DNA of 64,000 nucleotides, from assembly GCF_030848505.1 (NCBI RefSeq), contig NZ_JAVDDU010000003.1:434001-498000 (forward strand), read 5' to 3'. This stretch comes from Marinimicrobium hydrolyticum. GTDB taxonomy: Bacteria > Pseudomonadota > Gammaproteobacteria > Pseudomonadales > Cellvibrionaceae. Positions 52,668-61,811 of the stretch are shown in pieces (positions within the stretch are counted from its first letter, which is position 1; the number at the start of each line of letters is the position of its first letter). A model generated the notes under the pieces. It saw only the letters and a list, made by a program, of their open reading frames with translations. It ran no database searches and was not told the origin of the DNA. The position numbers and the translations under genes are program-made.

Positions 52668-53069
52668 CTAAAACCAGCCGCGCACCTCGTCAGGCAAGGG
52701 CCGGGACTTCCCCTGACCATCAACCCAGACGATTTTTGAATTCGCTTCGGCAGCGGGTTTATTCGGCTCGGCGCTGGTGTACATTTTGTAGTAAGCCATA
52801 AAGCTGGAGCGGCCGGGTTCGGCGGCAAAGCAGTCGATGCGGAGGGTTTCGGGGTAGATCACCGGCCTTAAAAAACTGCAGGCGATGGTGACCACAACGG
52901 GGTAGTTATCCGGCGAGATGGTGATATTTCGTTGCGACAGCCACTGAAAGCGGGCCTCTTCACAGTAGCGCAAATAGAGGGTGTTGTTCACATGCCCGAA
53001 GGCATCCATGTCGCCCCAGCGCAGGGGTATCTCGCAGGAAAAATGCGGCTCGCTGGCGGTCGTGTCCAT
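52668..53069 (-). CDS. acyl-CoA thioesterase, hotdog fold (YbgC/FadM-like)
   Basis: 133 aa. Single 4HBT hotdog domain with the active-site motif RWGDMDAFGHVNNTLYLRYC (Asp nucleophile or base in GDMDAFGH). It continues VVTIACSFLRPVIYPETLRI and SKIVWVDGQGKSRPLPDEVR. It likely hydrolyses acyl-CoA thioesters in the cytoplasm; chain length is not predictable. It lies 58 nt after the HDOD gene on the same strand. Length is normal. Confidence 0.88.
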   Translation of the reverse strand: MDTTASEPHFSCEIPLRWGDMDAFGHVNNTLYLRYCEEARFQWLSQRNITISPDNYPVVVTIACSFLRPVIYPETLRIDCFAAEPGRSSFMAYYKMYTSAEPNKPAAEANSKIVWVDGQGKSRPLPDEVRGWF

Positions 53070-53127
53070 GGCTTTACCTCCACTACTTCACCGATCAGCA
53101 AAGAACAATTGGCTTTGTATCCCCCGC

Positions 53128-54528
53128 TTAGGCAGGGGAAAGTTGTAGGGCAATATGATCCAGTTCTGCAGCCGACTCAATCACATTGGCCACAGTAGCG
53201 CGGGCCTTTTCCGGATCCAGACTTAGCTCGGTAAATATCTCGTCGGGGATGGCCAATTTGGGGCCACGGCCGACACCTTCTTGCAGCAGCAATCGCTTGG
53301 CCACAAAAACCAATTTGGCATAGCGGGCGTGCTCGCCCTGATAGCCCGGGTTGTTCTGATGACGCAGGCCTTGGGAAATTTCTTCGGGCATGGACCAGAG
53401 CGACATTAAGGTACCCGCGAGTTGGTCACGAGTCACACCCAATAGGTGGCGTTCGATGGTTTGAGGCATCACATGAGGGTTAGCCTCTGCCAAGCGGCAG
53501 TATTGGCTGAAATAGGGGGGGAACACTTCGGCCAGAATTAGGTAACCGAAATTGTGCAGCAAGCCCGCCAGGTAGGCCATGCCGAAACCGGGGCGCTCTT
53601 CCCGCGGAATTACCGTGACCAAGCCTTCAATCGTCGCAGCGGTGTACACCGCCTCTTGCCAATAATTTAAGTAACCATCGGGGCCGTCTTTGGGCAGTTG
53701 CAAGGTGCGACCAAGCGCTAACCCAAGCGCAAGGTTGAGCACCATATCAAAACCCAACACGCGAACAATGGCGTCGTGAATGGATTTGATTTTTCCGGGT
53801 GCTGAGTAATAAGGGGAAGCGGCCCAGCTGACCACTTGAGCCGACAGGCTGGGATCAGTTTCCACAATTTCGGCCAAGTCGCTGATGTCCGCTTCGGGAT
53901 CCACGCGCAAATTAATAATGCGCTGAGCGGTTTCCGACAGGGGTGGCAACTCGAGGGTTTCTTCCAGGCGCTGCTGCATACGCAGTTGGGTGAAATTTTT
54001 CACCGCGCCCAGTATCTGTTCACTATCGTTTGCCGCGCCGCTGTCCTGTTCCAGCGGCGCCAGGGGAACTGCAATATCGCAAATGATGGCGTCTTCCAAA
54101 ACCTGTTGGAAATCTTTGCGATCCAAATGCAACAGCTGCTCGTCATCACCCGAGTCCAGCAGCAGGCTCTCACGGTCCAGTAGACGGCGGTCGACCAGGG
54201 TGGGCAAATTGGCAAGCTTGGGCAAGGCGGGCACGGACTGCAGGCTGTGACTATCGCAAAACTGACGCACGTCTTCCAGGCCGGTGGCGCGCAGCTCGCG
54301 CTCCATCTGGCGATTAACCGCATTCAGGTCCAGCAGCGTGTCGGCGCCAACCACCGCCAGCACACGGCCGCGGCTATCCTCCAACAATACCGACTTGGCG
54401 GCGCCCACATTGCGTAAATGCTGATCGTGCCAGAGGGGCTGATTGTCAGCCCCCACGGGGGTGGCGGCAATGTCGTAGCGAATATTCTGGTCATTGAGCA
54501 ATGACTCAACGCTCGTTGGTACTGGCAC
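53128..54528 (-). CDS. YbaK-like plus HDOD domain protein
   Basis: 466 aa. GTG 54528 with AAGGAG 6 nt ahead. The N-terminal part (about 1-150) reads like the YbaK/aminoacyl-tRNA deacylase fold (GAAKSVLLEDSRGRVLAVVG, FCDSHSLQSVPALPKLANLP). A linker is followed by an HDOD domain (about 190-400: LPPLSETAQRIINLRVDPEA, VETDPSLSAQVVSWAASPYY, AYLAGLLHNFGYLILAEVFP). HDOD proteins act in signalling; whether the YbaK part is catalytic or only binds tRNA or amino acid is unknown. It follows recG at a distance of about 140 nt. The leader carries a GC hairpin near 54553. Confidence 0.85.
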   Translation of the reverse strand: MPVPTSVESLLNDQNIRYDIAATPVGADNQPLWHDQHLRNVGAAKSVLLEDSRGRVLAVVGADTLLDLNAVNRQMERELRATGLEDVRQFCDSHSLQSVPALPKLANLPTLVDRRLLDRESLLLDSGDDEQLLHLDRKDFQQVLEDAIICDIAVPLAPLEQDSGAANDSEQILGAVKNFTQLRMQQRLEETLELPPLSETAQRIINLRVDPEADISDLAEIVETDPSLSAQVVSWAASPYYSAPGKIKSIHDAIVRVLGFDMVLNLALGLALGRTLQLPKDGPDGYLNYWQEAVYTAATIEGLVTVIPREERPGFGMAYLAGLLHNFGYLILAEVFPPYFSQYCRLAEANPHVMPQTIERHLLGVTRDQLAGTLMSLWSMPEEISQGLRHQNNPGYQGEHARYAKLVFVAKRLLLQEGVGRGPKLAIPDEIFTELSLDPEKARATVANVIESAAELDHIALQLSPA

Positions 54529-54668
54529 GATCGACTCCTTGTTTTATTGTATGGCCGCCCAAGGGCGGCGCATAATCGGATCTAAGTGTGTAAGAAGCGG
54601 CGGGCTTGTTCAAGCTCTTTTAGTGTAGCCCATGGCACGCGACGACTTTGTTAACGCCTTGGCAGGAT

Positions 54669-56759
54669 TCAAACCTGCAGATAACGGCGGTTTTCCCCCA
54701 GCCAGCGTTGCACGATGTGCTGACATTGAATCGGGTGCTCACGCAGCAGCAGCTGGGCACCCTGCTGAACCTGGAGCAGCAAATCAGCATCCCGAAGCAA
54801 ATCGGCAATTTTGAACTGCATATCGCCCGTTTGGCGGGTGCCCAGCACCTCACCCGGCCCCCGCAGACGCAAATCCTCTTCAGCAATCACAAACCCGTCG
54901 TTGCTCTCGCGCATAACGCGAAGCCGTTCACGGCCCTGGCGGGACAGGGGCGAGCCGTACAACAGCACACAGTGGCTGGCCTGTGCGCCCCGCCCCACGC
55001 GGCCGCGTAGCTGATGCAGTTGAGCCAGCCCGAGGCGTTCGGGGTTTTCGATGATCATCAGGCTGGCATTGGGTACATCCACCCCCACTTCAATCACGGT
55101 GGTCGCCACCAGCAAATCGATGGCACCCTCTTTGAACGCCACCATGGCCGCTTCCTTCTCTTTGCCCTTGAGCCGGCCGTGCACCAGACCGATGTTCAGC
55201 CCTGGCAACGCCTCTTGCAGGGACTGCGCCGTAGCCTCCGCGGCCTGGGCGGTCAGAGTCTCGGATTCTTCAATGAGCGTGCACACCCAGTAGGTCTGGC
55301 GCCCCTGCGCACAGGCTTCACGCACCCGCTCCACCACTTGCCCGCGCCGATCCTGGCTGATCACGACCGTGGTGACGGGTGTGCGACCGGGAGGCAGTTC
55401 GTCAATGATCGAAGTATCCAGATCCGCGTAAGCACTCATGGACAAGGTGCGGGGAATGGGTGTGGCGGTCATAATTAATTGATGCGGGCAAACGCCGTTC
55501 TGGGCGCCCTTCTGGCGCAGAGACAGGCGCTGGTGAACCCCAAAGCGGTGTTGTTCGTCGATGATAATCAGCCCCACATTGGCAAAGACCACTTCATTCT
55601 GAAACAGAGCGTGGGTACCCACCACTACCTGAGCTTCACCGCTGGCCAAACGCTCCAGCTCGGCCCGCCGACGGCCGGCGCTCAAGCGCCCGGTTAACCA
55701 GCCCAGCTCAATGCCCAAGGGTTCCAGCCAGGCGCCGAAGTTGGTGCGGTGCTGCTCGGCGAGGATTTCCGTGGGTGCCATGATCGCCACTTGAAAGCCT
55801 CTACCCACGGCGGCCAGTGCTGCCAGCGCCGCCACCAGAGTTTTGCCGGAGCCTACATCGCCCTGGAGCAGGCGCAGCATGGGTGTGCGCTTAGCCAGGT
55901 CGGTGGCAATTTCAGCGCTGACGCGCTGCTGAGCCCCGGTGAGTTGGAACGGTAACTGTTGCAGAAAACGCTGCTCCAGTTTGTTGTCCGGACTAAGTTG
56001 CGGCGCCTGTTCCACCTGAGTTTGGCGGCGCAGCAGCAACAGGCTCAGATGATGCGCGAGCAGCTCTTCGTAGGCGAGGCGTTGCTGGTAGGGGTGTTCG
56101 CCCGCCATCAATTGATCCACTTGAGCATTGCGGGGCGGCGCGTGCAGGTAGCGCAAGGCGTCCACCAGGGGCACTTGGTGCAATTGCCGCCGTAGCGTTT
56201 CAGGCAGCAGTTCTGCCAGGGGGTGGTGGTCCAAACAGGCCACCGCCTGGGCGGCCAGTGTCCGCAGGCGCGGTTGTGTTAGTCCCTCGGTCGCCGGGTA
56301 AACAGGTGTTAAACGAGCCTCAAGCGGTTGCGGGGCCTGCTCGTCCAGCGATTCGTATTCGGGATGATAGAACTCCAGACCCGAGGCGCCGCGCCGCGCC
56401 TCGCCAAAGCAGCGCAACCGGGTGCCCACCACCAACCCGTCTTTTTGAGCGGCGGAGAAGTGAAAGAAACGCAAAGTGACTGTGCCGGTGCCATCCTGCA
56501 GACGACACACCAAGCTGCGCCGTCGGCCGTAGGTGATATCGCAGGTACGAATTTCTCCCTCGATTACGGCGCTGGTGTTGGGTTGCAGAGCTCCCAGGGG
56601 GGTAACGCGGGTACGATCCAGATAACGCGAAGGCAGGTGGAACAGTAGATCCTGAACGCTGTGTAATCCCAGTTTAGCCAGTTTGTCCGCCAAGCGCGGC
56701 CCCACCCCTTTAAGGGTGGTCACCGGCAGGCGCTCCAAGCTAACTATGCCCTGGTTCAC
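54669..56759 (-). CDS. recG: ATP-dependent DNA helicase RecG
   Basis: 696 aa from GTG 56759, 4 nt after the oxyR stop; the frame continues back through oxyR but is not family-like there. Rescues stalled forks by regression. The wedge (OB) domain is about 60-150. Helicase motifs: LLQGDVGSGKTLVAALAALA, DEQH in IIIDEQHRFGVHQRLSLR, TATPIPRTLSMS, VATTVIEVGVDVPNASLMII, and QLRGRVGRGAQASHCVLLYG. The C-terminus (DLRLRGPGEVLGTRQTGDMQ) matches RecG. Linkage to oxyR is known in Pseudomonas and relatives. Confidence 0.96.
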   Translation of the reverse strand: MNQGIVSLERLPVTTLKGVGPRLADKLAKLGLHSVQDLLFHLPSRYLDRTRVTPLGALQPNTSAVIEGEIRTCDITYGRRRSLVCRLQDGTGTVTLRFFHFSAAQKDGLVVGTRLRCFGEARRGASGLEFYHPEYESLDEQAPQPLEARLTPVYPATEGLTQPRLRTLAAQAVACLDHHPLAELLPETLRRQLHQVPLVDALRYLHAPPRNAQVDQLMAGEHPYQQRLAYEELLAHHLSLLLLRRQTQVEQAPQLSPDNKLEQRFLQQLPFQLTGAQQRVSAEIATDLAKRTPMLRLLQGDVGSGKTLVAALAALAAVGRGFQVAIMAPTEILAEQHRTNFGAWLEPLGIELGWLTGRLSAGRRRAELERLASGEAQVVVGTHALFQNEVVFANVGLIIIDEQHRFGVHQRLSLRQKGAQNGVCPHQLIMTATPIPRTLSMSAYADLDTSIIDELPPGRTPVTTVVISQDRRGQVVERVREACAQGRQTYWVCTLIEESETLTAQAAEATAQSLQEALPGLNIGLVHGRLKGKEKEAAMVAFKEGAIDLLVATTVIEVGVDVPNASLMIIENPERLGLAQLHQLRGRVGRGAQASHCVLLYGSPLSRQGRERLRVMRESNDGFVIAEEDLRLRGPGEVLGTRQTGDMQFKIADLLRDADLLLQVQQGAQLLLREHPIQCQHIVQRWLGENRRYLQV

Positions 56760-56763
56760 GGTG

Positions 56764-57684
56764 TCAGTCGTTCTCGGAGAGACGACACATATTGATGGCC
56801 TTGCGCAGCGCATCAATCGCCTTGAAACGCGGGAAGCTGGCGCGCCATGCCAGGGCCACGGTGCGACCAGGGGCAGGCGAGGTAAAGGGCCGGGTTACCA
56901 ACAGGTTGGGCGTGTAGTTGGCGGTCACCGCCGCGGACATGGGTAGCACGGTAATTCCCAGACCGGAGGCGACCATGTGGCGGAGGGTTTCCAGGGAGCT
57001 ACCCTCGGCGGCCGTTCGCAGCCGACCGGCCGGGTCCTCCATGGAGCGCTGTAAGTTGGGACAAGCTGCCAGTACCTGGTCCCGGAAACAGTGGCCTTCA
57101 CCCAGCAGCAGAACATTCTGTGCAGCGAGATCGCCTGGCTCTATAGCCTCTTTGGCCGCCAATGGATGATCGTGCGGCATCAAGACGACAAAAGGTTCGT
57201 CAAACAGCGGCTGGGTCACCACATCCGCCTCGGTAAAGGGCAGAGCCACAATGATCACGTCCAGCTCGCCCTTGCGCAGTTTCTGGCGCAGAGTTGCCGT
57301 GTATCCCTCCTCCACGTACAGGGGCATTTTGCTGGCGACTTTTTGCAGCTCGGGAATAAAGTGAGGCAATAAGTAAGGGCCGATGGTAAAGATAGCGCCC
57401 ACGCGTAACGGGCTGCTGAGCTGATCTTTGCCTTCGTTGGCGATGTCTTTGATGGCGGACGTTTGCTCCAGCACCAGATGCGCCTGCGAGACAATTTTTT
57501 CCCCTAGAGGCGTGGCTTGCACTCGGGACTTGGAGCGCTCGAACAGTGCCACGCCCAACTCCTCCTCCAACTTCTTAACGGCGATGCTCAAGGTAGGCTG
57601 GCTGACAAAGCAGCGCTCGGCGGCGCGGCCGAAGTGTTGCTCCTGGGCCAAGGTTACGATGTAACGCAATTCTGTTAAGGTCAT
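56764..57684 (-). CDS. oxyR: hydrogen peroxide-sensing LysR-type regulator
   Basis: 306 aa from ATG 57684 (MTLTELRYIVTLAQEQHFGR). HTH domain about 1-60, then a LysR substrate domain. The redox pair lies at Cys199 and Cys208 (GEGHCFRDQVLAAC), the same numbers as in E. coli OxyR, with the C-X8-C spacing. On peroxide it forms a disulfide and activates catalase, peroxidase and iron-control genes. It forms an operon with recG. It diverges from the SDR gene at 57848, so regulation of both from the shared gap is possible. Confidence 0.96.
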   Translation of the reverse strand: MTLTELRYIVTLAQEQHFGRAAERCFVSQPTLSIAVKKLEEELGVALFERSKSRVQATPLGEKIVSQAHLVLEQTSAIKDIANEGKDQLSSPLRVGAIFTIGPYLLPHFIPELQKVASKMPLYVEEGYTATLRQKLRKGELDVIIVALPFTEADVVTQPLFDEPFVVLMPHDHPLAAKEAIEPGDLAAQNVLLLGEGHCFRDQVLAACPNLQRSMEDPAGRLRTAAEGSSLETLRHMVASGLGITVLPMSAAVTANYTPNLLVTRPFTSPAPGRTVALAWRASFPRFKAIDALRKAINMCRLSEND

Positions 57685-57847
57685 GGGGGTCGCGCCTCGG
57701 GGCGTGGGTTGGCGGCCAGTGACGGGGAAACCCCCTCGCGCCCAACTCGAATCCAACAAAAAGTAGCTTAGTAATTACTATCAAACAGACCCGACAAATA
57801 GTTTGGTCTAACGTCAAGTGTGCCTTTTTCCAGGAACTTACGCAAAG

Positions 57848-58726
57848 GTGAATAGCGAAAAACTATTAATTGTCGGCTGTGGTGATATTGGGCGTCGGCT
57901 GGCGGACCAATTAAAAGCAGCGCCCTACCAAGTGACGGGTGTGCGGCGCCAACCACCGGGGGATGACCCCGAGCTCCGCTATCTTGCGGCCGATACCGGC
58001 GACCGGGCGGCACTAGAGGCCGTAGTTCAGGAGGGCTTCGATGTGGTTGTCGTGACCCTTACCCCGGCTGAACGCTCCGATGAGGGCTATCGTCGCGCCT
58101 ATGTGCAGGGTTGCACGAACTTGGTTGAAGCCTTACACCGTCAGGGACGGCCCCCACGGCTACTGGTGTACGTATCCAGCACCAGCGTTTATGGGCAACA
58201 ATCCGGCGAATGGGTCGATGAAAACTCGGCCACCGAGCCAACGCGCGTCAGTGCCCGGCGCTTGCTGGAAGCGGAGCAGGTAATCATCAACAGCGGATTC
58301 GAGCACTGCATAGTGCGCCTTAGCGGCATTTATGGCCCGGGACGGGATCGGCTTATTGAGCAAGTCCGCCAGGGCCGGGCGTCTCTGAGCAGCCGCTACA
58401 CCAACCGCATTCACGCAGACGACGCCGCTGGTGTGATTGCTCACCTTATTGAGCGCCACCGAAAAGGCGAGCCAATCGACAAACTGTACCTGGCCAACGA
58501 CAACGAACCCGCACCCATGGCGGAAGTGGTCAACTGGCTGGCAATGCATCTGCACATCCATAACGCCCGCTTTGCGGCTGAGCAGAACCCGTCAGGCCAC
58601 AAGCGTTGCGACAACCGCCGGCTGCGGGCCACGGGTTATGTGTTTCGCTACCCCACCTACAAAGCCGGCTATAGCGCGTTACTGGGTATCCAGGACCCTG
58701 AGCAAACCCTCCCCGTCGAGAAGTAG
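57848..58726 (+). CDS. NAD(P)-dependent SDR/epimerase-type protein (YeeZ-like)
   Basis: 292 aa from GTG 57848, at the family N-terminus (EKLLIVGCGDIGRRLADQL, Rossmann G-x-G-x-x-G type). The frame opens earlier at 57818 without ribosome site. The core has VVVVTLTPAERSDEGYRRAY, LLVYVSSTSVYGQQSGEWVD (the Ser and Tyr of the extended SDR active site region) and VRLSGIYGPGRDRLIEQVRQ. The classic YxxxK is not clean, so it may be an atypical SDR binding NAD(P) without known catalysis. It stands alone, divergent from oxyR. Confidence 0.85.
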   Translation: MNSEKLLIVGCGDIGRRLADQLKAAPYQVTGVRRQPPGDDPELRYLAADTGDRAALEAVVQEGFDVVVVTLTPAERSDEGYRRAYVQGCTNLVEALHRQGRPPRLLVYVSSTSVYGQQSGEWVDENSATEPTRVSARRLLEAEQVIINSGFEHCIVRLSGIYGPGRDRLIEQVRQGRASLSSRYTNRIHADDAAGVIAHLIERHRKGEPIDKLYLANDNEPAPMAEVVNWLAMHLHIHNARFAAEQNPSGHKRCDNRRLRATGYVFRYPTYKAGYSALLGIQDPEQTLPVEK

Positions 58727-58892
58727 CGCGGCGCGGTCCACTGGCCCTGAGATTCAACAGATTCGTCTGGACCGCGAGCCAACCAGTGAAAAATAGCGCC
58801 AAGACGCGAATTCCATCACAGTGCCGGCTAATTCCTTTTTCTTCTGGCCGTTGGCAACGCTACCATGGCTGAAAACACTGAGGAATACGGGC

Positions 58893-61730
58893 ATGTACAG
58901 GACACTCGCGTTACCACTTTTATGGGCATCGCTGGCGCTGGTTGGCTGCGGTGGTGGCACAGGTAATGCGGACCCGCTCCGAGAGCAAACATCGGGGGAC
59001 GCACCGGTGCAGGAGACTGAGTCCACCGAGACAGACGACAACTCAAACGACGCGGAACCGCCTGAGTCCGAGGCGCCAAGTGAACCCGATACGCCTGAAC
59101 AGAGCGACGACCCCGTCGCTGAAGACGACACCGACGATACCCCCACCGACCCCACTGACGTCTGCACCCCGACAGGTGACGGCACCGTAGTCGACATGCC
59201 CAGCTTGAGCAATACCGGGGCTCATCACCACCACTCCTCCATGGAGGCGGAGCACGCGGCGTTTTTAGCCCTGGTGGACTACGACAACATGACCCACGCC
59301 GCCATAGCGGATGGCTACTGGTGCAATCCCGACGTTTGGCACAACCAGTCGGTGCCGGGTGATGGCGCCCGTGTGGTGATTCCCAGTGACCGACAGGTGC
59401 AGTACAACCAGTGGGACGATAGTCGCCTGCATACCCTGCGCATCGACGGCGAACTGACGTTTGCCAATGACGAGTCAAGCCGCATGATTGTCGACACGCT
59501 AGTGCTGGATCCACGCGGGACACTGAACATTGGCACCGTGGATAGTCCCATTAGCGCCTCCGCTCAGGTGGACATTGTGATTGCCGACAATGGTGACATT
59601 GATGTGGACTGGGACCCTTTGCTACTCAGCCGCGGTTTGATCCTGCACGGCACCACCAATATTCACGGGGCTGTCAAAACGCCGCACCTCAAAGTCGCCA
59701 CGGACCCAGTGGCTGGCGACACAACCCTTCACCTCAACTCCAGCACCCATAACTGGCAAGTGGGCGACACGCTGGTGATTCCCGGCAGCCGTTTTTCCGG
59801 CTGGAAGTGGGATAACGACATCGGCGCCGTTCGCTATCACGGCACTCAGGACGAGGTCCGCACCATTACCGCCGTCGAGGGCGATCAAGTCACCTTGGAC
59901 AGCCCGCTGATTTACGACCACCTGAGCCCACGCGCGGATTTGAAAATCAGCGTCGGCAACTTCAGCCGCAACGTGGCGATTCGTACCGAAAATGCCGAGG
60001 ACTTGCCCAACCACCGCCGAGGCCATGTGATGTTTATGCACAGCCAAAGCGTTGATGTGCGCTATGCGGAATTTTTTGAATTGGGGCGCACCGACAAGTC
60101 GCAAACCAACATGGAAGCAACTGACCTGGACACGGCTCATGCCGACAGCAACGTGCGCGGCCGCTACAGTTTTCACTTTCACCGCACCGGAACCAGCGAT
60201 CAACTCAACCCGGCCATGGCCATCGGCAACGCCGTATTCGGTTCGCCGGGTTGGGGGTATGTACACCACGACAGTCACGCGATGCTGCATCAGAACGTTA
60301 GCTACAACACTTTTGGCGCCGGTTTTGTGGCGGAGACCGGCAACGAAACCGGCGCCTGGACGCGCAATCTGGCCATCAAGGCCGAGGGTATCAGCGGCAG
60401 CTTCAATCCAAAAAACAACAACGACATTTACACCTTCGACATAGCGCGCAGTGGCGATGGCTTCTGGTTCCAGGGCCGAATGGTGGCCAGCGTTGAGAAC
60501 ATTGCCGCCAGCGTCAACCGGGGCTTTACTTATTTTCACCGGGACAAAAGCGGCACCATGATTCGAGTCGCACCGGAGCTGTTTATGTTTCCGGAAGCCT
60601 TAGGACTGAGTCGCGACACTCACGCGGACAATATTCCCATCCGGCACTTTCACGGCAATGAAGCTTTTGCCAGCACAGTGGGCGTATTTGTGGTCAAGGC
60701 CGGCCCCAACCAGGGCCACGACGTATCCACGGTGATGAGTGATTTTACCGCTTGGGAGGTCAGGACCGGCGCTTTCATTGAATACACGGCCCACTATCTT
60801 CTGAACAACTTCGATGTGATCGGCAACACGCCTGAGCCTTTCCGCCGACCGCTTGCCGGCATTAGTTTTGGCAACAACACCACCAATATGGTCGTGCGCG
60901 ATGCGCGAATTGAAGATTTTTCGGTGGGTGTAAGCCTGGGCAAGGAGCATACCAGCGCCAGCTTGGAGGGCGCCGATCAGTTCGTGATCATTGGCGGGGA
61001 AATGATTGCGGTGGAAACCCCCTATGAACACAGCGATGACAGCGATTTATTTATCGCCACCAGCGAGCTGGTCGAGAGTCGTTTTGAAATCGAGCTTAGG
61101 CAAACCGATTCGGAGACGGAATTCGAATTCGAATACTTGAGCTCCGGCGGCCACGACGACCTCGTTCTTGAGGGCACAAGAACCGACAGCATTGGCGAAT
61201 CACCATTGCCGGCGGGTAGCGACCGCCTGCGTGTGCGCGGCCGCGATATGGTCGCCCTGGTGAGCCAAAACGGTTACTACCTGACCGAGTCAGGAGAAGC
61301 CTATACCATCGTTAAACAGTACTTCAGTGAGCGGGCAACCGGCGACGTTCACCTGCGGAGCCTGAAAACCTACCTGGGCCCGGAGGTGCAGGATCGACTC
61401 GAAAACCAATACCACGCCTGGCGCGATGCCAAATACCTTGGTCTTATTGATTTGGATAAGGCGCCACCGGTCGCACAAGATAACAGCGTCACGACCCCGG
61501 CCAATACCGAAGTCACTATAGCGGTGCTGGATAACGACAGCGACCCGGAAGGCAGCCCTCTGCGTATCAGCGCGGTGCTCGCGCCACCCTATGGGGAAGT
61601 GTTTCACGATGGCGAAACCATCCGCTACCGTCCCTATTTCGATTTTACCGGCGAGGACTATTTCCACTATTGGGTCACGGATGATCAGGGAAACTTTAGC
61701 CGTGCGCGCGTGGATGTGACGGTTTACTGA
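58893..61730 (+). CDS. G8-domain lipoprotein with beta-helix (CEMIP-like)
   Basis: 945 aa from ATG 58893, with GAGGA 8 nt ahead. The lipoprotein signal ends LALVGC (Cys19). A long acidic linker (about 30-110, many D, E, P, T) and a His cluster (GAHHHHSSMEAEH) precede a G8 domain (about 150-290: DVWHNQSVPGDGARVVIPSD, LHTLRIDGELTFANDES, GTLNIGTVDSPI). A right-handed beta-helix region follows (about 290-700). The C-terminus is an Ig/cadherin-like module (VLDNDSDPEGSPLRISAVLA ... FDFTGEDYFHYWVTDDQGN). G8 with beta-helix is the architecture of animal CEMIP/TMEM2 hyaluronan-degrading proteins, so a polysaccharide substrate is plausible but unproven. Confidence 0.85.
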   Translation: MYRTLALPLLWASLALVGCGGGTGNADPLREQTSGDAPVQETESTETDDNSNDAEPPESEAPSEPDTPEQSDDPVAEDDTDDTPTDPTDVCTPTGDGTVVDMPSLSNTGAHHHHSSMEAEHAAFLALVDYDNMTHAAIADGYWCNPDVWHNQSVPGDGARVVIPSDRQVQYNQWDDSRLHTLRIDGELTFANDESSRMIVDTLVLDPRGTLNIGTVDSPISASAQVDIVIADNGDIDVDWDPLLLSRGLILHGTTNIHGAVKTPHLKVATDPVAGDTTLHLNSSTHNWQVGDTLVIPGSRFSGWKWDNDIGAVRYHGTQDEVRTITAVEGDQVTLDSPLIYDHLSPRADLKISVGNFSRNVAIRTENAEDLPNHRRGHVMFMHSQSVDVRYAEFFELGRTDKSQTNMEATDLDTAHADSNVRGRYSFHFHRTGTSDQLNPAMAIGNAVFGSPGWGYVHHDSHAMLHQNVSYNTFGAGFVAETGNETGAWTRNLAIKAEGISGSFNPKNNNDIYTFDIARSGDGFWFQGRMVASVENIAASVNRGFTYFHRDKSGTMIRVAPELFMFPEALGLSRDTHADNIPIRHFHGNEAFASTVGVFVVKAGPNQGHDVSTVMSDFTAWEVRTGAFIEYTAHYLLNNFDVIGNTPEPFRRPLAGISFGNNTTNMVVRDARIEDFSVGVSLGKEHTSASLEGADQFVIIGGEMIAVETPYEHSDDSDLFIATSELVESRFEIELRQTDSETEFEFEYLSSGGHDDLVLEGTRTDSIGESPLPAGSDRLRVRGRDMVALVSQNGYYLTESGEAYTIVKQYFSERATGDVHLRSLKTYLGPEVQDRLENQYHAWRDAKYLGLIDLDKAPPVAQDNSVTTPANTEVTIAVLDNDSDPEGSPLRISAVLAPPYGEVFHDGETIRYRPYFDFTGEDYFHYWVTDDQGNFSRARVDVTVY

Positions 61731-61811
61731 GTTTAAGCGCCGGCAGGGAAGCGGGCGCCGAATGGCGGAAAAACTGCACTGTGAGTCAACAGCGGAGCTG
61801 GGCGCACTGGC

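Noticed and set aside
54655-54676. tRNA T-arm-like sequence (gcagg-tttgaat-cctgc on the minus strand)
   Set aside because: It contains the recG stop codon; no acceptor, D-arm or anticodon arm can be built around it, and position 3 of the loop is wrong.
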